Source: CAXWPM01 sp965206125 (GTDB taxonomy: Bacteria; Acidobacteriota; Terriglobia; 20CM-2-55-15). From it: 64,000 bases of DNA. Shown here piece after piece: positions 26,085 through 34,766 of the stretch (positions are counted from its first letter, which is position 1; each line of letters begins with the position of its first letter). The notes beneath the pieces were generated by a model. It worked only from the letters and a program-made list of their open reading frames with translations, made no database searches and was not told the origin of the DNA. Location: assembly GCA_965206125.1 (NCBI GenBank), contig CBDBIN010000032.1:86390-150389 (forward strand). Reading direction: 5' to 3'. A program made the position numbers and the translations under genes.

Positions 26085-26810
26085 TGGGTTCACGATGTAT
26101 CCCGATGTCGAATCCCCGATCATTTCGTTTCGGCCCGTGTTGCCATTCACGATGTGCAGTGCAAGATAGCAACAGATTGTTGCGTCGAGAAGATCTTCGT
26201 AGGACTTGAGCTCCTGTCCACGCAGATCCATTGGGTCGCGTATGAGGGCGTCTATCCCGCTCAGACTGGGCTGGGCTCGGCCAAGGGTGCCCAAGTAATC
26301 GCCGAGTTGCCTCAGGCCTAGCCGCTTGTCATTCACTGAACCTTTCTTGTACTGAAGACGTTCGGCCAGGCCGAACAAGACGATCAGTGCGGGATGTGGG
26401 TAAACCTCAGTTACCATGCGCTTGCCGCGTGTGCGGCACGCCGCACTAGGGTGTCGGTATCCTTGCTCTTGCAGCTTGTGGGCCAATCGAACTGATGCTG
26501 CCTCGGGATAGAGGTTCAGGTTGGTCGTGTGTGCGGACGCCTTGCGCGCACCACCAAAGCGTCGGCCTATGAGCGTTTCACAAGGGCGCTGTCCTGTTTG
26601 GTTCTCGATTATCAGCGGAGCATCGATCGCCACGGCGGTTCTACCGCTCTCCTGCGCCCGCACGAAGCTCCACACTTCGTTGATACCTCGAAGCGATGCT
26701 TCCGCGACGGCGATTCTAGCCCCCCGTTTACTACCAGTCGCAGCAACGGCAGCGGAGGAGTTTCTGGAACTTTGCCAGGCAAGATCAATGCCGATGAAGG
26801 TCGTGGTCAT
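26085..26810 (-). CDS. DUF429 protein (RNase H-like fold), fused in frame to the ADOP remnant
   Basis: Codons 1-242 match DUF429: the opening strand FIGIDLAW with its acidic residue, VAIDAPLII, a conserved RPCE and AYPH-like VTEVYPHPALIVLFGL, and SYEDLLDATICCYLA with another acid. The natural end is GYIVNP at 26085. The frame then continues into permease sequence as far as 25464, giving a 448-residue chimera. DUF429 is predicted to have an RNase H/Holliday-resolvase-like fold and its function is not established. It lies 42 bp after a damaged nuclease-like gene in the same direction. Confidence 0.75.
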
Positions 26811-26852
26811 ACGCCAATTAGTTCAGGTGAACAGGGGCGAGCGGACGGTTGA

Positions 26853-27409
26853 TCATCTTCCAGTTCCACCTTCAGTCAAAGCCCGTTTGCGCAGAAGAGA
26901 GAAAGTGAAGGCCTCGATGGACGCCCCGTGCCCAATCACAAGTTCCGTGCAGGTCTCTGTGCACTGCGACGAGAATTGAATGTCCGCCATTGAATTCAGC
27001 ATCGCAAGAGGTACCGCGCGCCCCACCAGCACTCGCACACGCTCATAGCGTACGCAAATCCAAGTAATGGCTCATAGCGTACGCAAATCCAAGTAATGGG
27101 CGGACCGAGGGCAAGCAGGGCCAGATAGCCGTCCTCATCGGGTGACCGGGGACGGATGCCTTCGGCATCTTCTGCTGCCAGACCGAAAGAACGCTGCCGT
27201 GTCGCCTTGACCTGGATGAGCAACACGCGGCCACCCATTCGGGCTGTCACGTCAGGATGGCCAACGCGAGCGACGGAGTCGATGCCGGCGCCCATCTGGG
27301 CCAGCGTTTCGGCGAAGAGCGCTTGGACGCGGTAGCCGAGCTCACTCGGGCTCACGCTGAGATTGTCCATGATGCGTGCCGCCTCAAACCCCGAATCATG
27401 TGTATTCAA
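26853..27409 (-). pseudogene. PD-(D/E)XK nuclease-like protein disrupted by a 29-bp tandem duplication
   Basis: The protein begins MNTHDSGFEAARIMDNLSVS. SELGYRVQALFAETLAQMGA then GHPDVTARMGGRVLLIQVKA resembles the PD-x(n)-(E/Q)-x-K nuclease core, with Gln in place of Glu. At 27041-27098 a 29-bp unit occurs twice in tandem and shifts the frame. With one copy removed, the reading frame runs from 27409 to the stop at 26853, 175 residues. The gene overlaps the end of the Rad50-like gene by 14 bp, so they form one operon with DUF429. Confidence 0.65.
27041..27098. repeat. 29-bp perfect tandem duplication inside the nuclease-like gene
   Basis: GCTCATAGCGTACGCAAATC then CAAGTAATG occurs at 27041-27069 and again at 27070-27098 with no mismatch. 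The unit length is not a multiple of three, so it breaks the frame. Such duplications arise by slippage and can revert. Confidence 0.95.
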
Positions 27410-28939
27410 TGGTCGGCCCTCGATCTGGACGAAAGTCAGTTACGCGAATAAGGGTGAACGAGTCCCGGGAGTACAGTCGCTCTAGGACCGGTCGAAACCG
27501 TTCTTCTTCGTGCGTGGCCAGCAAGAGTTGTGCGTGTTCGCTAGCCCGATGCAGTTCCTCCAGAAGAAGCTCCACATGTGTTGTATCGAAACTCTGAGAT
27601 GGGTCGTCGACAATCAAGATGTTCATTTCCGCCTGTTCGGCGTGGAAGCCTGAAAAGACAAAATGCGGAATCAGGCCCAGGGCCGCATAGGCCCCACCGT
27701 TCAGCACATCCTCAGGGCGCGACCACGGCACTGGAGCACGTGTCGAACCGACCCGGACCAAGAGCTGGTCAGGCCCCTGGGCACGTTCAACCCGCAATTG
27801 GTCGAAAGCTGGATGATCTGTAAGCCGACAGAATGCCTCAGTAAGTTGCGAGGAGACTGTCGGCAACGCACGGTCGACAGCGGCGTCAAACTCCTCACAC
27901 AGCACCTCATGAATACGGAACACAACCGAACGGAAATCTTCGAACGCCCTCAGCCGATCCCGGGCGGGCTCCAGTCCCTCCAGCAGCTCTCCGCGCAGGC
28001 GTTGCTCCTCCGCTCGAAGCTGGTGGTACTTCCATTCCTCGCGGAGTGTCCGGATCTGTTGAATGTGCTGTGCGCCGTGCTCAGCTGCGTTTCTGCCTTC
28101 CTGCTGGAAATCGTCGAGCCGCCCCTTGAGTTCCCTCAAACGCGCCTCAGCCGGCCGTTCCCAGGCGTCCGATGAGCAGCTGAGTCCTTCTGCCACCTGT
28201 TTCACGAGCTTCTCACAGTCCGTGTGGGCAATCTTGGCTTCTTGGTTCGCCAGGTCCCGTTCCCGAGTGAGCCGTTGCGCTTCCGCCTTCCGGTGCTCCA
28301 ACGTCTGCACTTCGCCCGCAGCTTGCCCGTGAGCTCTGTCGCCTTGCTCCAAACATTGCGTCACACGGGTCAATAACTCGCCGCCATCGCAGGGAACCCC
28401 ACAGATTGGACACTCGCGAGCGTCAGGTCCGAGGAGTGGCGCAACCGTCCTCCGCGCACGCAGGAACTTAGCCTCTTTGCTAAGCTTCGATGCAGCGGCC
28501 TCGAAGCGTACTTCGAGTTCGCTAAGCTGAGCTCCTTCACAGCAGACGGCGAGGCGCTGCTCCAGATGGGAAAAAACCGGCGGCAGGCCGGAGACCGGGG
28601 AAAGGCGTCCGCAGATGCCGCATTCGATGCCTCGCGCTCTTGGGCCGCTCGGATGTCATGGATCTGTGCAGAGAGCAGGCGAAGCTGCTGTTCAATGGAC
28701 GCGACCATTCGTTCGCGTTCGGCGGTCCGCCTCCCCGATAGTTCATCAACCCAGGTATGGGCGTTGTCTAACGCCTCAGGGCACTCCCACGCGGGATTGA
28801 CGGATCTGCCCACCTCGTCGCCAAGATCGGTCACGAGCGAACGGATGCGCTTTTCCGACACTATCCGGGTCGGTGGCTCGTCCAAGTAGGCGGGTTCCGA
28901 TCGTGACGCTCCAGATTCTGGGCACCGCCAGGTAAGCAT
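27396..28939 (-). pseudogene. Rad50/SMC-like zinc-hook ATPase, N-terminal ATPase half missing, one frameshift
   Basis: Reading from about 28939, MLTWRCPESGASRSEP and coiled coil continue to ASADAF near 28596. There one base is lacking in a TTTCCCC run and the match resumes one frame over: SPVSGLPPVFSHLEQRL, more coiled coil, then the zinc hook ECPICGVPC. The rest is a long coiled coil, a signature-like VLNGGAYAALGL, Walker B MNILIVDDPSQSFD and the LLATHEEE H-loop. The Walker A lobe (about 200 residues) is absent because the block ends at 28.94 kb, next to the start of the cytochrome gene. Family members resect or cut DNA with a partner nuclease. Confidence 0.78.
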
Positions 28940-28954
28940 GGCGACCACAAATTG

Positions 28955-31411
28955 ATGTCGAAACGAAACGTGATCACTCTCGGCGTGGGCGTGGCCTTGA
29001 TGTTTATGGCTGCAACGAGCCTGGAAGCGGGGCAGGCAACGCCCCAATCCGGAATGCCCGTTGCATCTCAGCAGGCGCTGGTCGATCAGTACTGCGCGGA
29101 CTGCCACAACGACGCGCTGCGTGCGGGCGGATTCTCTTGGGCGGACATCGATCTCGCCCATCCGGAGCGAAGCGCGGCGCGCGTGGAGCAAGTCATCCGG
29201 AAGTTGGGTATTGGGTTGATGCCTCCCGTCGGCAGCCGACGCCCTGATCCGGAGGCGGCGCGGTCGTTCGTCTCCACGCTCGCCGCGTCCATGGACGCTG
29301 AGGCTACCCTTCGCCCGAACCCCGGCTCGCGAGGATTTCAGCGGCTGACGCGGACCGAATATGCGCGCTCTGTCCGCGACCTTTTCGGCATCGAACTGGA
29401 CGTTGCGGCCGTGTTGCCACCCGACTCGCTCAGCGGCGATGGGTTCGATAACCTGGCCGACGCGCAGGGATTCTCGGCGACACTGACCGAAGGCTACCTG
29501 CGCGCGGCCCGGGAAGTCACGCGCGCCGCCCTGGGCGACCCCAAGGCCACGCCCGCCTCGGAAGTGTTCCAGGTGTCCCGTAACGCGGCGCAGATGGAGC
29601 GTGTCGAGGGCGCGCCCGCTGGAACGCGCGGGGGGATCTCGGTCACGTACAACTTCCCGGCCGATGGCGATTACAGCATCCGTTCGATGCTGTATCCGGA
29701 TTCGGTCGGCGGGGTCCTCGGGTCGACGATCGAAGGCGAGCAACTCGAGGTCTCCCTCGATGGCTACCCCGTGGCTCTCTACGACATCGATCAGGGCATG
29801 CACGAGCGCGATCCGGCCGGAATGAATCTCACTCCGGTTCGCGTTTTCGTCAAAGCCGGTCCTCACCGTGTGACGTCGGCGTTCATCGCCAGCCATTCGG
29901 GACTTCTCGACGATCACATCACGCCGCTGGAAAACACCCAGGCCAACATGGATTCAGGCCTCACCGGCATGATCACGGTGTGGGCCCACCTAAGGGAGCT
30001 GGAGATTTCCGGTCCGCTCAACGTTACCAGTGTCTCCGACTTCGAAGGTCGCCGGCGCGTCTTTCTATGCCGGCCGATCGACCCGAGCGGGGAATTGCCA
30101 TGCGCCACCCGGATCATCGGTGACCTTGCCGGGCGGGCGTTCCGCAGGCCTGTCACTTCCGAAGATCTCGAGGGCCTGATGACCTTCTACGATCGCGGCC
30201 GGGAGGCGGGCGATTTCGAGTCGGGAATCCGCATGGCCACGCAGGCCATCCTCGTGAGTCCGGACTTCGTGTTTCGATTCGAGCAACTCCCTGCCACCGC
30301 GGTGCCGGATCAGATCTATCCGGTCGGCGATTTCGAATTGGCGTCGCGGTTGTCGTTCTTTCTCTGGAACCGGGGCCCGGACGACGAACTGCTCCGCATG
30401 GCGGCTGAAGGAAAACTGCAGGACCCGGTTGTTCTCGAAGCCGAGGTCCGCCGCATGTTGAAGGACCCGCGTTCGGAATCGCTGGCGATGAAGTTCGGCT
30501 CCCAGTGGCTGCACCTCGACGAGCTGGATGCCATGACTCCGAACCTGTTCCACTACCCGGAGTGGGATCTGACGCTGACCGAAGCGATGAAACGCGAGGT
30601 CGAGCTCTTCTTTGACAGCATCGTGCGTGAAGATCGCAACGTGCTGGACCTCGTCACCGCGAGCGACACCTTTGTCAACGGACGCCTGGCGCGGCATTAC
30701 GGACTGGGGCACGTGTTTGGCACAGATTTCCAGCGTGTCGAATTGCCGGAAGACTATCGCCGCGGCCTGCTGGGGAAGGGCGCGATCCTGACGCTGACGT
30801 CTCTTGCCGACAGGACATCGCCAGTGTATCGAGGGAAATGGGTGATGGTGGTCCTGTTCGGCACGCCTCCCCCGCCCCCGCCGCCGTCCGTTCCGCTGCT
30901 GGAAGAGACTTCCGGTGTGTCCGCCGGTCGCGTGCTGACCGTGCGCGAGCGGATGGAGTTGCATCGGGCGAACCCGGCGTGCACGTCCTGCCACCAGTTG
31001 ATCGATCCCATTGGACTGGCGTTGGAGAATTTCGACGTGACCGGAATCTGGCGCACGATGGACAAGACGGCCTCCTACAACGAGAAGAATATTCGCGTCA
31101 GATCGCCCGGCATACCGATCGATACGAAGACACAGCTTTTTGACGGCACGCCGCTGGATGGACCTGCCAGCTTGCGCGAAGCCATCCTGGACCACTCCGA
31201 CGCTGTGATCCAGAACCTAACCGAAAAACTGATGGCATACGCGCTGGGGCGGCGTATCGAGCATTTCGACATGCCGGTGATCCGGGCGATCGCGCGCGGC
31301 GCGGCAGAGAACGACAACCGCTTTTCGTCGCTTGTGCTCGGTATTGTGAACAGCCAGGCGTTCCGGATGAGTCAATTCGAGGCGGCCACGGCCGACCAAC
31401 AAGAACAGTAG
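28955..31411 (+). CDS. DUF1592/DUF1588/DUF1585 protein with c-type haem motif
   Basis: An 819-residue exported protein. After a signal peptide (residues 7-25) there is a planctomycete-type cytochrome motif CADCHND, a DUF1587 section (GFQRLTRTEYARSVRDLFGI), a carbohydrate-binding-like middle, DUF1592 (DFELASRLSFFLWNRGPDDE), DUF1588 (ACTSCHQLIDPIGLALENFD, a second CxxCH) and DUF1585 at the C terminus (MAYALGRRIEHFD). Common in Planctomycetes and Acidobacteriota, its role is unknown, possibly electron transfer or sugar breakdown. First gene of a three-gene operon. The Rad50-like remnant ends 16 bp upstream, so its native promoter may be lost. Confidence 0.93.
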   Translation: MSKRNVITLGVGVALMFMAATSLEAGQATPQSGMPVASQQALVDQYCADCHNDALRAGGFSWADIDLAHPERSAARVEQVIRKLGIGLMPPVGSRRPDPEAARSFVSTLAASMDAEATLRPNPGSRGFQRLTRTEYARSVRDLFGIELDVAAVLPPDSLSGDGFDNLADAQGFSATLTEGYLRAAREVTRAALGDPKATPASEVFQVSRNAAQMERVEGAPAGTRGGISVTYNFPADGDYSIRSMLYPDSVGGVLGSTIEGEQLEVSLDGYPVALYDIDQGMHERDPAGMNLTPVRVFVKAGPHRVTSAFIASHSGLLDDHITPLENTQANMDSGLTGMITVWAHLRELEISGPLNVTSVSDFEGRRRVFLCRPIDPSGELPCATRIIGDLAGRAFRRPVTSEDLEGLMTFYDRGREAGDFESGIRMATQAILVSPDFVFRFEQLPATAVPDQIYPVGDFELASRLSFFLWNRGPDDELLRMAAEGKLQDPVVLEAEVRRMLKDPRSESLAMKFGSQWLHLDELDAMTPNLFHYPEWDLTLTEAMKREVELFFDSIVREDRNVLDLVTASDTFVNGRLARHYGLGHVFGTDFQRVELPEDYRRGLLGKGAILTLTSLADRTSPVYRGKWVMVVLFGTPPPPPPPSVPLLEETSGVSAGRVLTVRERMELHRANPACTSCHQLIDPIGLALENFDVTGIWRTMDKTASYNEKNIRVRSPGIPIDTKTQLFDGTPLDGPASLREAILDHSDAVIQNLTEKLMAYALGRRIEHFDMPVIRAIARGAAENDNRFSSLVLGIVNSQAFRMSQFEAATADQQEQ

Positions 31412-31421
31412 GGAGCAACCA

Positions 31422-32783
31422 TTGTTCATCACCAAAAAACACCTCTCACGTCGAACGATGCTCCGCGGGTTGGGCGTTACGCTCGCCCTTCCGGCTCTTG
31501 AAACGATGCTGCCCGCGATGACGCAGGAGGCGCAGGCCAAGACGCGCCTAGTCTGCATCGAGAACGTGCATGGCGCCGCAGGCAGCACCAAGATCGGCGG
31601 TGAGAAGAACCTCTGGGCGCCGGCGGGTGAAGGCCGCGATTTCACCCTGACCGCGGGCAATCTGGTCACGCTCGAGCCCTTGAAGGATTACGTCACGGTC
31701 GTCAGCAACATGGACTTCCAGACTGCCGAGGCGTGGACAATTCCCGAAGCCGGCGGCGACCACTACCGCTCGAGCGCCGTCTTTCTGACCGCCGCCCACC
31801 CACGCCAGACCCAGGGCTCGGACATATTTTGCGGCACATCGATGGATCAGTTGTATGCCCAGCGATTCGGGCAGGACACACCGCTGCCCTCGATCCAGCT
31901 CTCGATCGAAGGCCAACTTGCCGGAGGCTGCTCCTACAACTACGCGTGCGTTTACATGGACTGCATCAGTTGGGCCGCTCCGGACAAGCCGCTTCCGATG
32001 GTCCGCGATCCCCGGCTGGTATTCGACATGATGTTCGGCGGCGGCGGCACGCCCGAGGCTCGAGCCGAGCGTATGAGCACCGACCGCAGCCTGCTCGATT
32101 TCGTGAACCACAGAGTTGCCGCGCTGAAGCCCACGCTGCCGCCTTCGGATCGTGCCCGTGTCGACGACTACCTCGGCAGCGTTCGCGAAGTCGAGCAACG
32201 CATCCAGAGAATCGAAGAACGAAACCGGAGCGGGGAGGTTCGCGAACTGCCGAGGGCGCCCGTCGGCGTTCCGGATGACTACGACGAACACGTGAAACTG
32301 ATGTTCGACCTCCAGACGTTGGCGTTTGCCGCCGACATCACGCGAGTGTCGGCGTTCAAGATGAGCCGCGACGTCGCCGGCCGATCGTTCCCCCCGAGCG
32401 GCGTCACGGACAGCTACCATGGCGCCTCGCACCATGGCGAAGACGAGCAGCGAATCGATCGATTCGGCAAGATCAACCAGTATCACGTGGGCCTGGTGGC
32501 GTATTTTCTGGACAAGTTGAAGCAGACCCCGGATGGCGATGGCAACCTGCTCGACAATTCGCTCATCATGTATGGGGGCGCCATGGGCAATGGCAACCTG
32601 CACAACCACAAGCGAGTTCCCATGTTCCTGGCCGGTCATGCGGGAGGGGCCATCCAGGGTCGTCTGCACCTGAAAACACCGGATGGAACGCCTGCGGCAA
32701 ACATGCATCTGACGTTGCTGAACAAGCTGGGGTTCGACGACATGTCGTCGTTCGGCGACAGTACCGGCACTCTGGATCTGTAA
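31422..32783 (+). CDS. DUF1552 exported protein
   Basis: A 453-residue protein with a Tat-like leader (SRRTMLRGLGVTLALPALE, residues 9-27). DUF1552 hallmarks are IENVHGAAGSTKIGGEKNLW, FCGTSMDQLYAQRFGQDTPL, SIQLSIEGQ, VSAFKMSRDVAGRSFP, SYHGASHHGE and the C-terminal MYGGAMGNGNLHNHKRVPMF. It begins at TTG 31422 after GGGAGCAACC, and is translated just after the DUF1592 gene, with which it is almost always paired. Function unknown; the fold is probably alkaline-phosphatase/sulfatase-like. Confidence 0.93.
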   Translation: MFITKKHLSRRTMLRGLGVTLALPALETMLPAMTQEAQAKTRLVCIENVHGAAGSTKIGGEKNLWAPAGEGRDFTLTAGNLVTLEPLKDYVTVVSNMDFQTAEAWTIPEAGGDHYRSSAVFLTAAHPRQTQGSDIFCGTSMDQLYAQRFGQDTPLPSIQLSIEGQLAGGCSYNYACVYMDCISWAAPDKPLPMVRDPRLVFDMMFGGGGTPEARAERMSTDRSLLDFVNHRVAALKPTLPPSDRARVDDYLGSVREVEQRIQRIEERNRSGEVRELPRAPVGVPDDYDEHVKLMFDLQTLAFAADITRVSAFKMSRDVAGRSFPPSGVTDSYHGASHHGEDEQRIDRFGKINQYHVGLVAYFLDKLKQTPDGDGNLLDNSLIMYGGAMGNGNLHNHKRVPMFLAGHAGGAIQGRLHLKTPDGTPAANMHLTLLNKLGFDDMSSFGDSTGTLDL

Positions 32784-34457
32784 ATGAACGCTTTGACGAG
32801 ACACCTGATGTTCTTCTGCGTGGCCGGGCTGCTTACGGTTCTGTCGGCAACCGGAACCATGCGTGGCGCGGCAAGCGACCTGCGCGTCGTCACCGCGGCG
32901 ATGAACGGCGACCTCGAGGCCGTCCGCAACCTCATCAGGGAAGCGGCCGATGTGAATACCTCCCTCGGCGATGGCACGACGGCCCTTCACTGGGCCGCGG
33001 AAAAAGACGATGCGGAGATGGCGCAGTTACTCATCTACGCCGGCGCGAACATCCGCGCCACGACACGCATCGGGGGATACACCCCGCTGTTCATGGCGGC
33101 CCGGCGAGGCGCGGCGCCGGTTGTCGATGTTCTCTTGAAGTCGGGTTCGGACGTGAATGTGGCCGCGATCAATGCCATGACGCCTCTCATGTTTGCGGCA
33201 CTCTCGGGCGACCGTGAATCCGTCCGGCTGCTCGTCGAGGCCGGCGCCGACGTGAACGCCAGAGAGGCCGAGCACGGACAGACAGCGCTGATTTTCGTAG
33301 CGGCGTACGATCGGGCGGAAGTGATCGAAGAACTCGTCGAACATCAGGCCGACCTCGACCTCGCGACAGAACTCCAGGAGCCGGCGAAGCGTCCCGAAAG
33401 GCCCGACCAGGTTGAGCCCGTCGGAGTACGGCCTCCTCCGCAGAATGCTCCGGCACCGGCGCGGGATCGCCGTCAACAACTGCAACAGGCTCTGCTGGCC
33501 GAGGATGGGCGGAACCCCCGCAGCCCGCGCGGCGGACTGACGGCCCTAATGTACGCCGCCCGCGATGGGAGCGTTCACGCAATCCGGGCACTCGTGGGAG
33601 GCGGCGCGGCCATGAACGCGCTCAGCGCAGACGACAGCACTGCGCTTTTGATCGCGTCGATCAACGGCCGTTTCGATGTCGCGAAGTATCTGGTCGAAAG
33701 CGGAGCCGATCTCAACCTGGCGAGCATGGACGGCGCGACGCCACTCTATGGCGTCCTCCACGTTCAATGGTCACGTGAATCGGAACAGCCGCAGCCGTCC
33801 ATCAAGCACGAGGAGACGTCCTACCTGGACCTGATGAAGCTCATGCTCGAGGCCGGGGCAGATCCGAACCCGAAGCTGACGCGCCAGCTCTGGTATACGT
33901 CGTACGGGGTGGCGCGCGACGGCGCCAGCGATATCGGCACGACGCCTTTCTGGAAAAGCGCCTCGGTTGCGGACATCGACGGGATGCAGCTTCTGCTGGC
34001 TCACGGCGCCGATCCGATCATTGCCAACAAGGACGGAGTGACGGCCCTGCTGGCGGTTTCCGGAGCGGGTACTCACGGTAACGAAGACATCGAGGCGCCC
34101 CAGGGGCGCATGGCTTCGGTGAGGTACCTGGTCGAGCAGTTGAGCGCGGATGTCAATGACAGTGACAACGGCGACTCACGCCGGGGCCAGCAATCGGTAC
34201 AACCGAAGCAGAACGCGGCCGACCCGTCCGGGACGATCGGCTACACGGCGTTACACAACGCGGCGTCGCGCGGAGACAACGAGATGATTCTGTATCTCGT
34301 TTCCCGGGGCGCCAACGCGGGTGCCGTCACCAAGTACGGCGTTACGGTCGCGGATATGGCCAACGGTCCGCGCCAGCGCATCCAGCCTTACGCTGCGACG
34401 CTAGCCTTGCTGGAGTTGCTAGGCGCGAAAAACAGCCATCAATGTGTATCGTGCTGA
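32784..34457 (+). CDS. Exported ankyrin-repeat protein
   Basis: A 557-residue protein with a signal peptide (residues 8-30) and many ankyrin repeats, for example GDLEAVRNLIREAADVNTSL, GTTALHWAAEKDDAEMAQLL, AMTPLMFAALSGDRESVRLL and GYTALHNAASRGDNEMILYL. A Pro- and Gln-rich insert separates repeat blocks near residues 195-240. It starts at the base after the DUF1552 stop, so the three genes form one operon. Ankyrin proteins of this operon type probably act as periplasmic scaffolds. Confidence 0.92.
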   Translation: MNALTRHLMFFCVAGLLTVLSATGTMRGAASDLRVVTAAMNGDLEAVRNLIREAADVNTSLGDGTTALHWAAEKDDAEMAQLLIYAGANIRATTRIGGYTPLFMAARRGAAPVVDVLLKSGSDVNVAAINAMTPLMFAALSGDRESVRLLVEAGADVNAREAEHGQTALIFVAAYDRAEVIEELVEHQADLDLATELQEPAKRPERPDQVEPVGVRPPPQNAPAPARDRRQQLQQALLAEDGRNPRSPRGGLTALMYAARDGSVHAIRALVGGGAAMNALSADDSTALLIASINGRFDVAKYLVESGADLNLASMDGATPLYGVLHVQWSRESEQPQPSIKHEETSYLDLMKLMLEAGADPNPKLTRQLWYTSYGVARDGASDIGTTPFWKSASVADIDGMQLLLAHGADPIIANKDGVTALLAVSGAGTHGNEDIEAPQGRMASVRYLVEQLSADVNDSDNGDSRRGQQSVQPKQNAADPSGTIGYTALHNAASRGDNEMILYLVSRGANAGAVTKYGVTVADMANGPRQRIQPYAATLALLELLGAKNSHQCVSC

Positions 34458-34461
34458 GAAT

Positions 34462-34766
34462 GGTAGTGCGGTCTACGACCGCACATCTTGGGCGCTCATA
34501 GAGCGCCCCTACAGCTTGATTACGCCACTCTCGCCGCCCGCAACGCAGCAAGCACGCGCTCATCTCTAAACGGTAGCGGCGCTCTGTGAGCGCCGAAATC
34601 CATGTCCGGAGGATCTTCGGCGGTCATAGACCGCCGCTACAGAAGACGGTGCGCTTTTGAGCCAGCGGCCGGCGGACATAGGTGCCCGTCCCTATTCCCC
34701 TGCCCTCTGTAGGTGCGGTCTATGACCGCACATCTTGGGCGCTCATAGAGCGCCCCTACGGCTGGA
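34462..34766. repeat. Cluster of three family A repeats, one family B repeat and a duplicated gene end
   Basis: This 309-bp intergenic stretch holds copies A8 (34462-34514), A9 (34571-34642, long-linker form), a worn family B copy (34672-34696) and A10 (34707-34760). Between A8 and A9 lies a degenerate copy (34515-34571) of the last codons of the molybdenum hydroxylase gene. No other gene is seen. Confidence 0.85.
34515..34571 (-). pseudogene. Leftover 3' end of a molybdenum-hydroxylase paralogue
   Basis: In the minus direction the DNA reads PFRDERVLAALRAARVA then stop, against PFRDDRVLAALRAAGVA at the end of the intact gene at 34767. The match starts abruptly at the edge of repeat A9 and ends at A8. 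About 20% nucleotide divergence points to an old duplication or a lost paralogue. Confidence 0.7.

Noticed and set aside
28952..29917. Large minus-strand frame overlapping the DUF1592 gene
   Set aside because: Only its part below 28939 is protein-like (the Rad50-like remnant); the rest mirrors the cytochrome-family gene.
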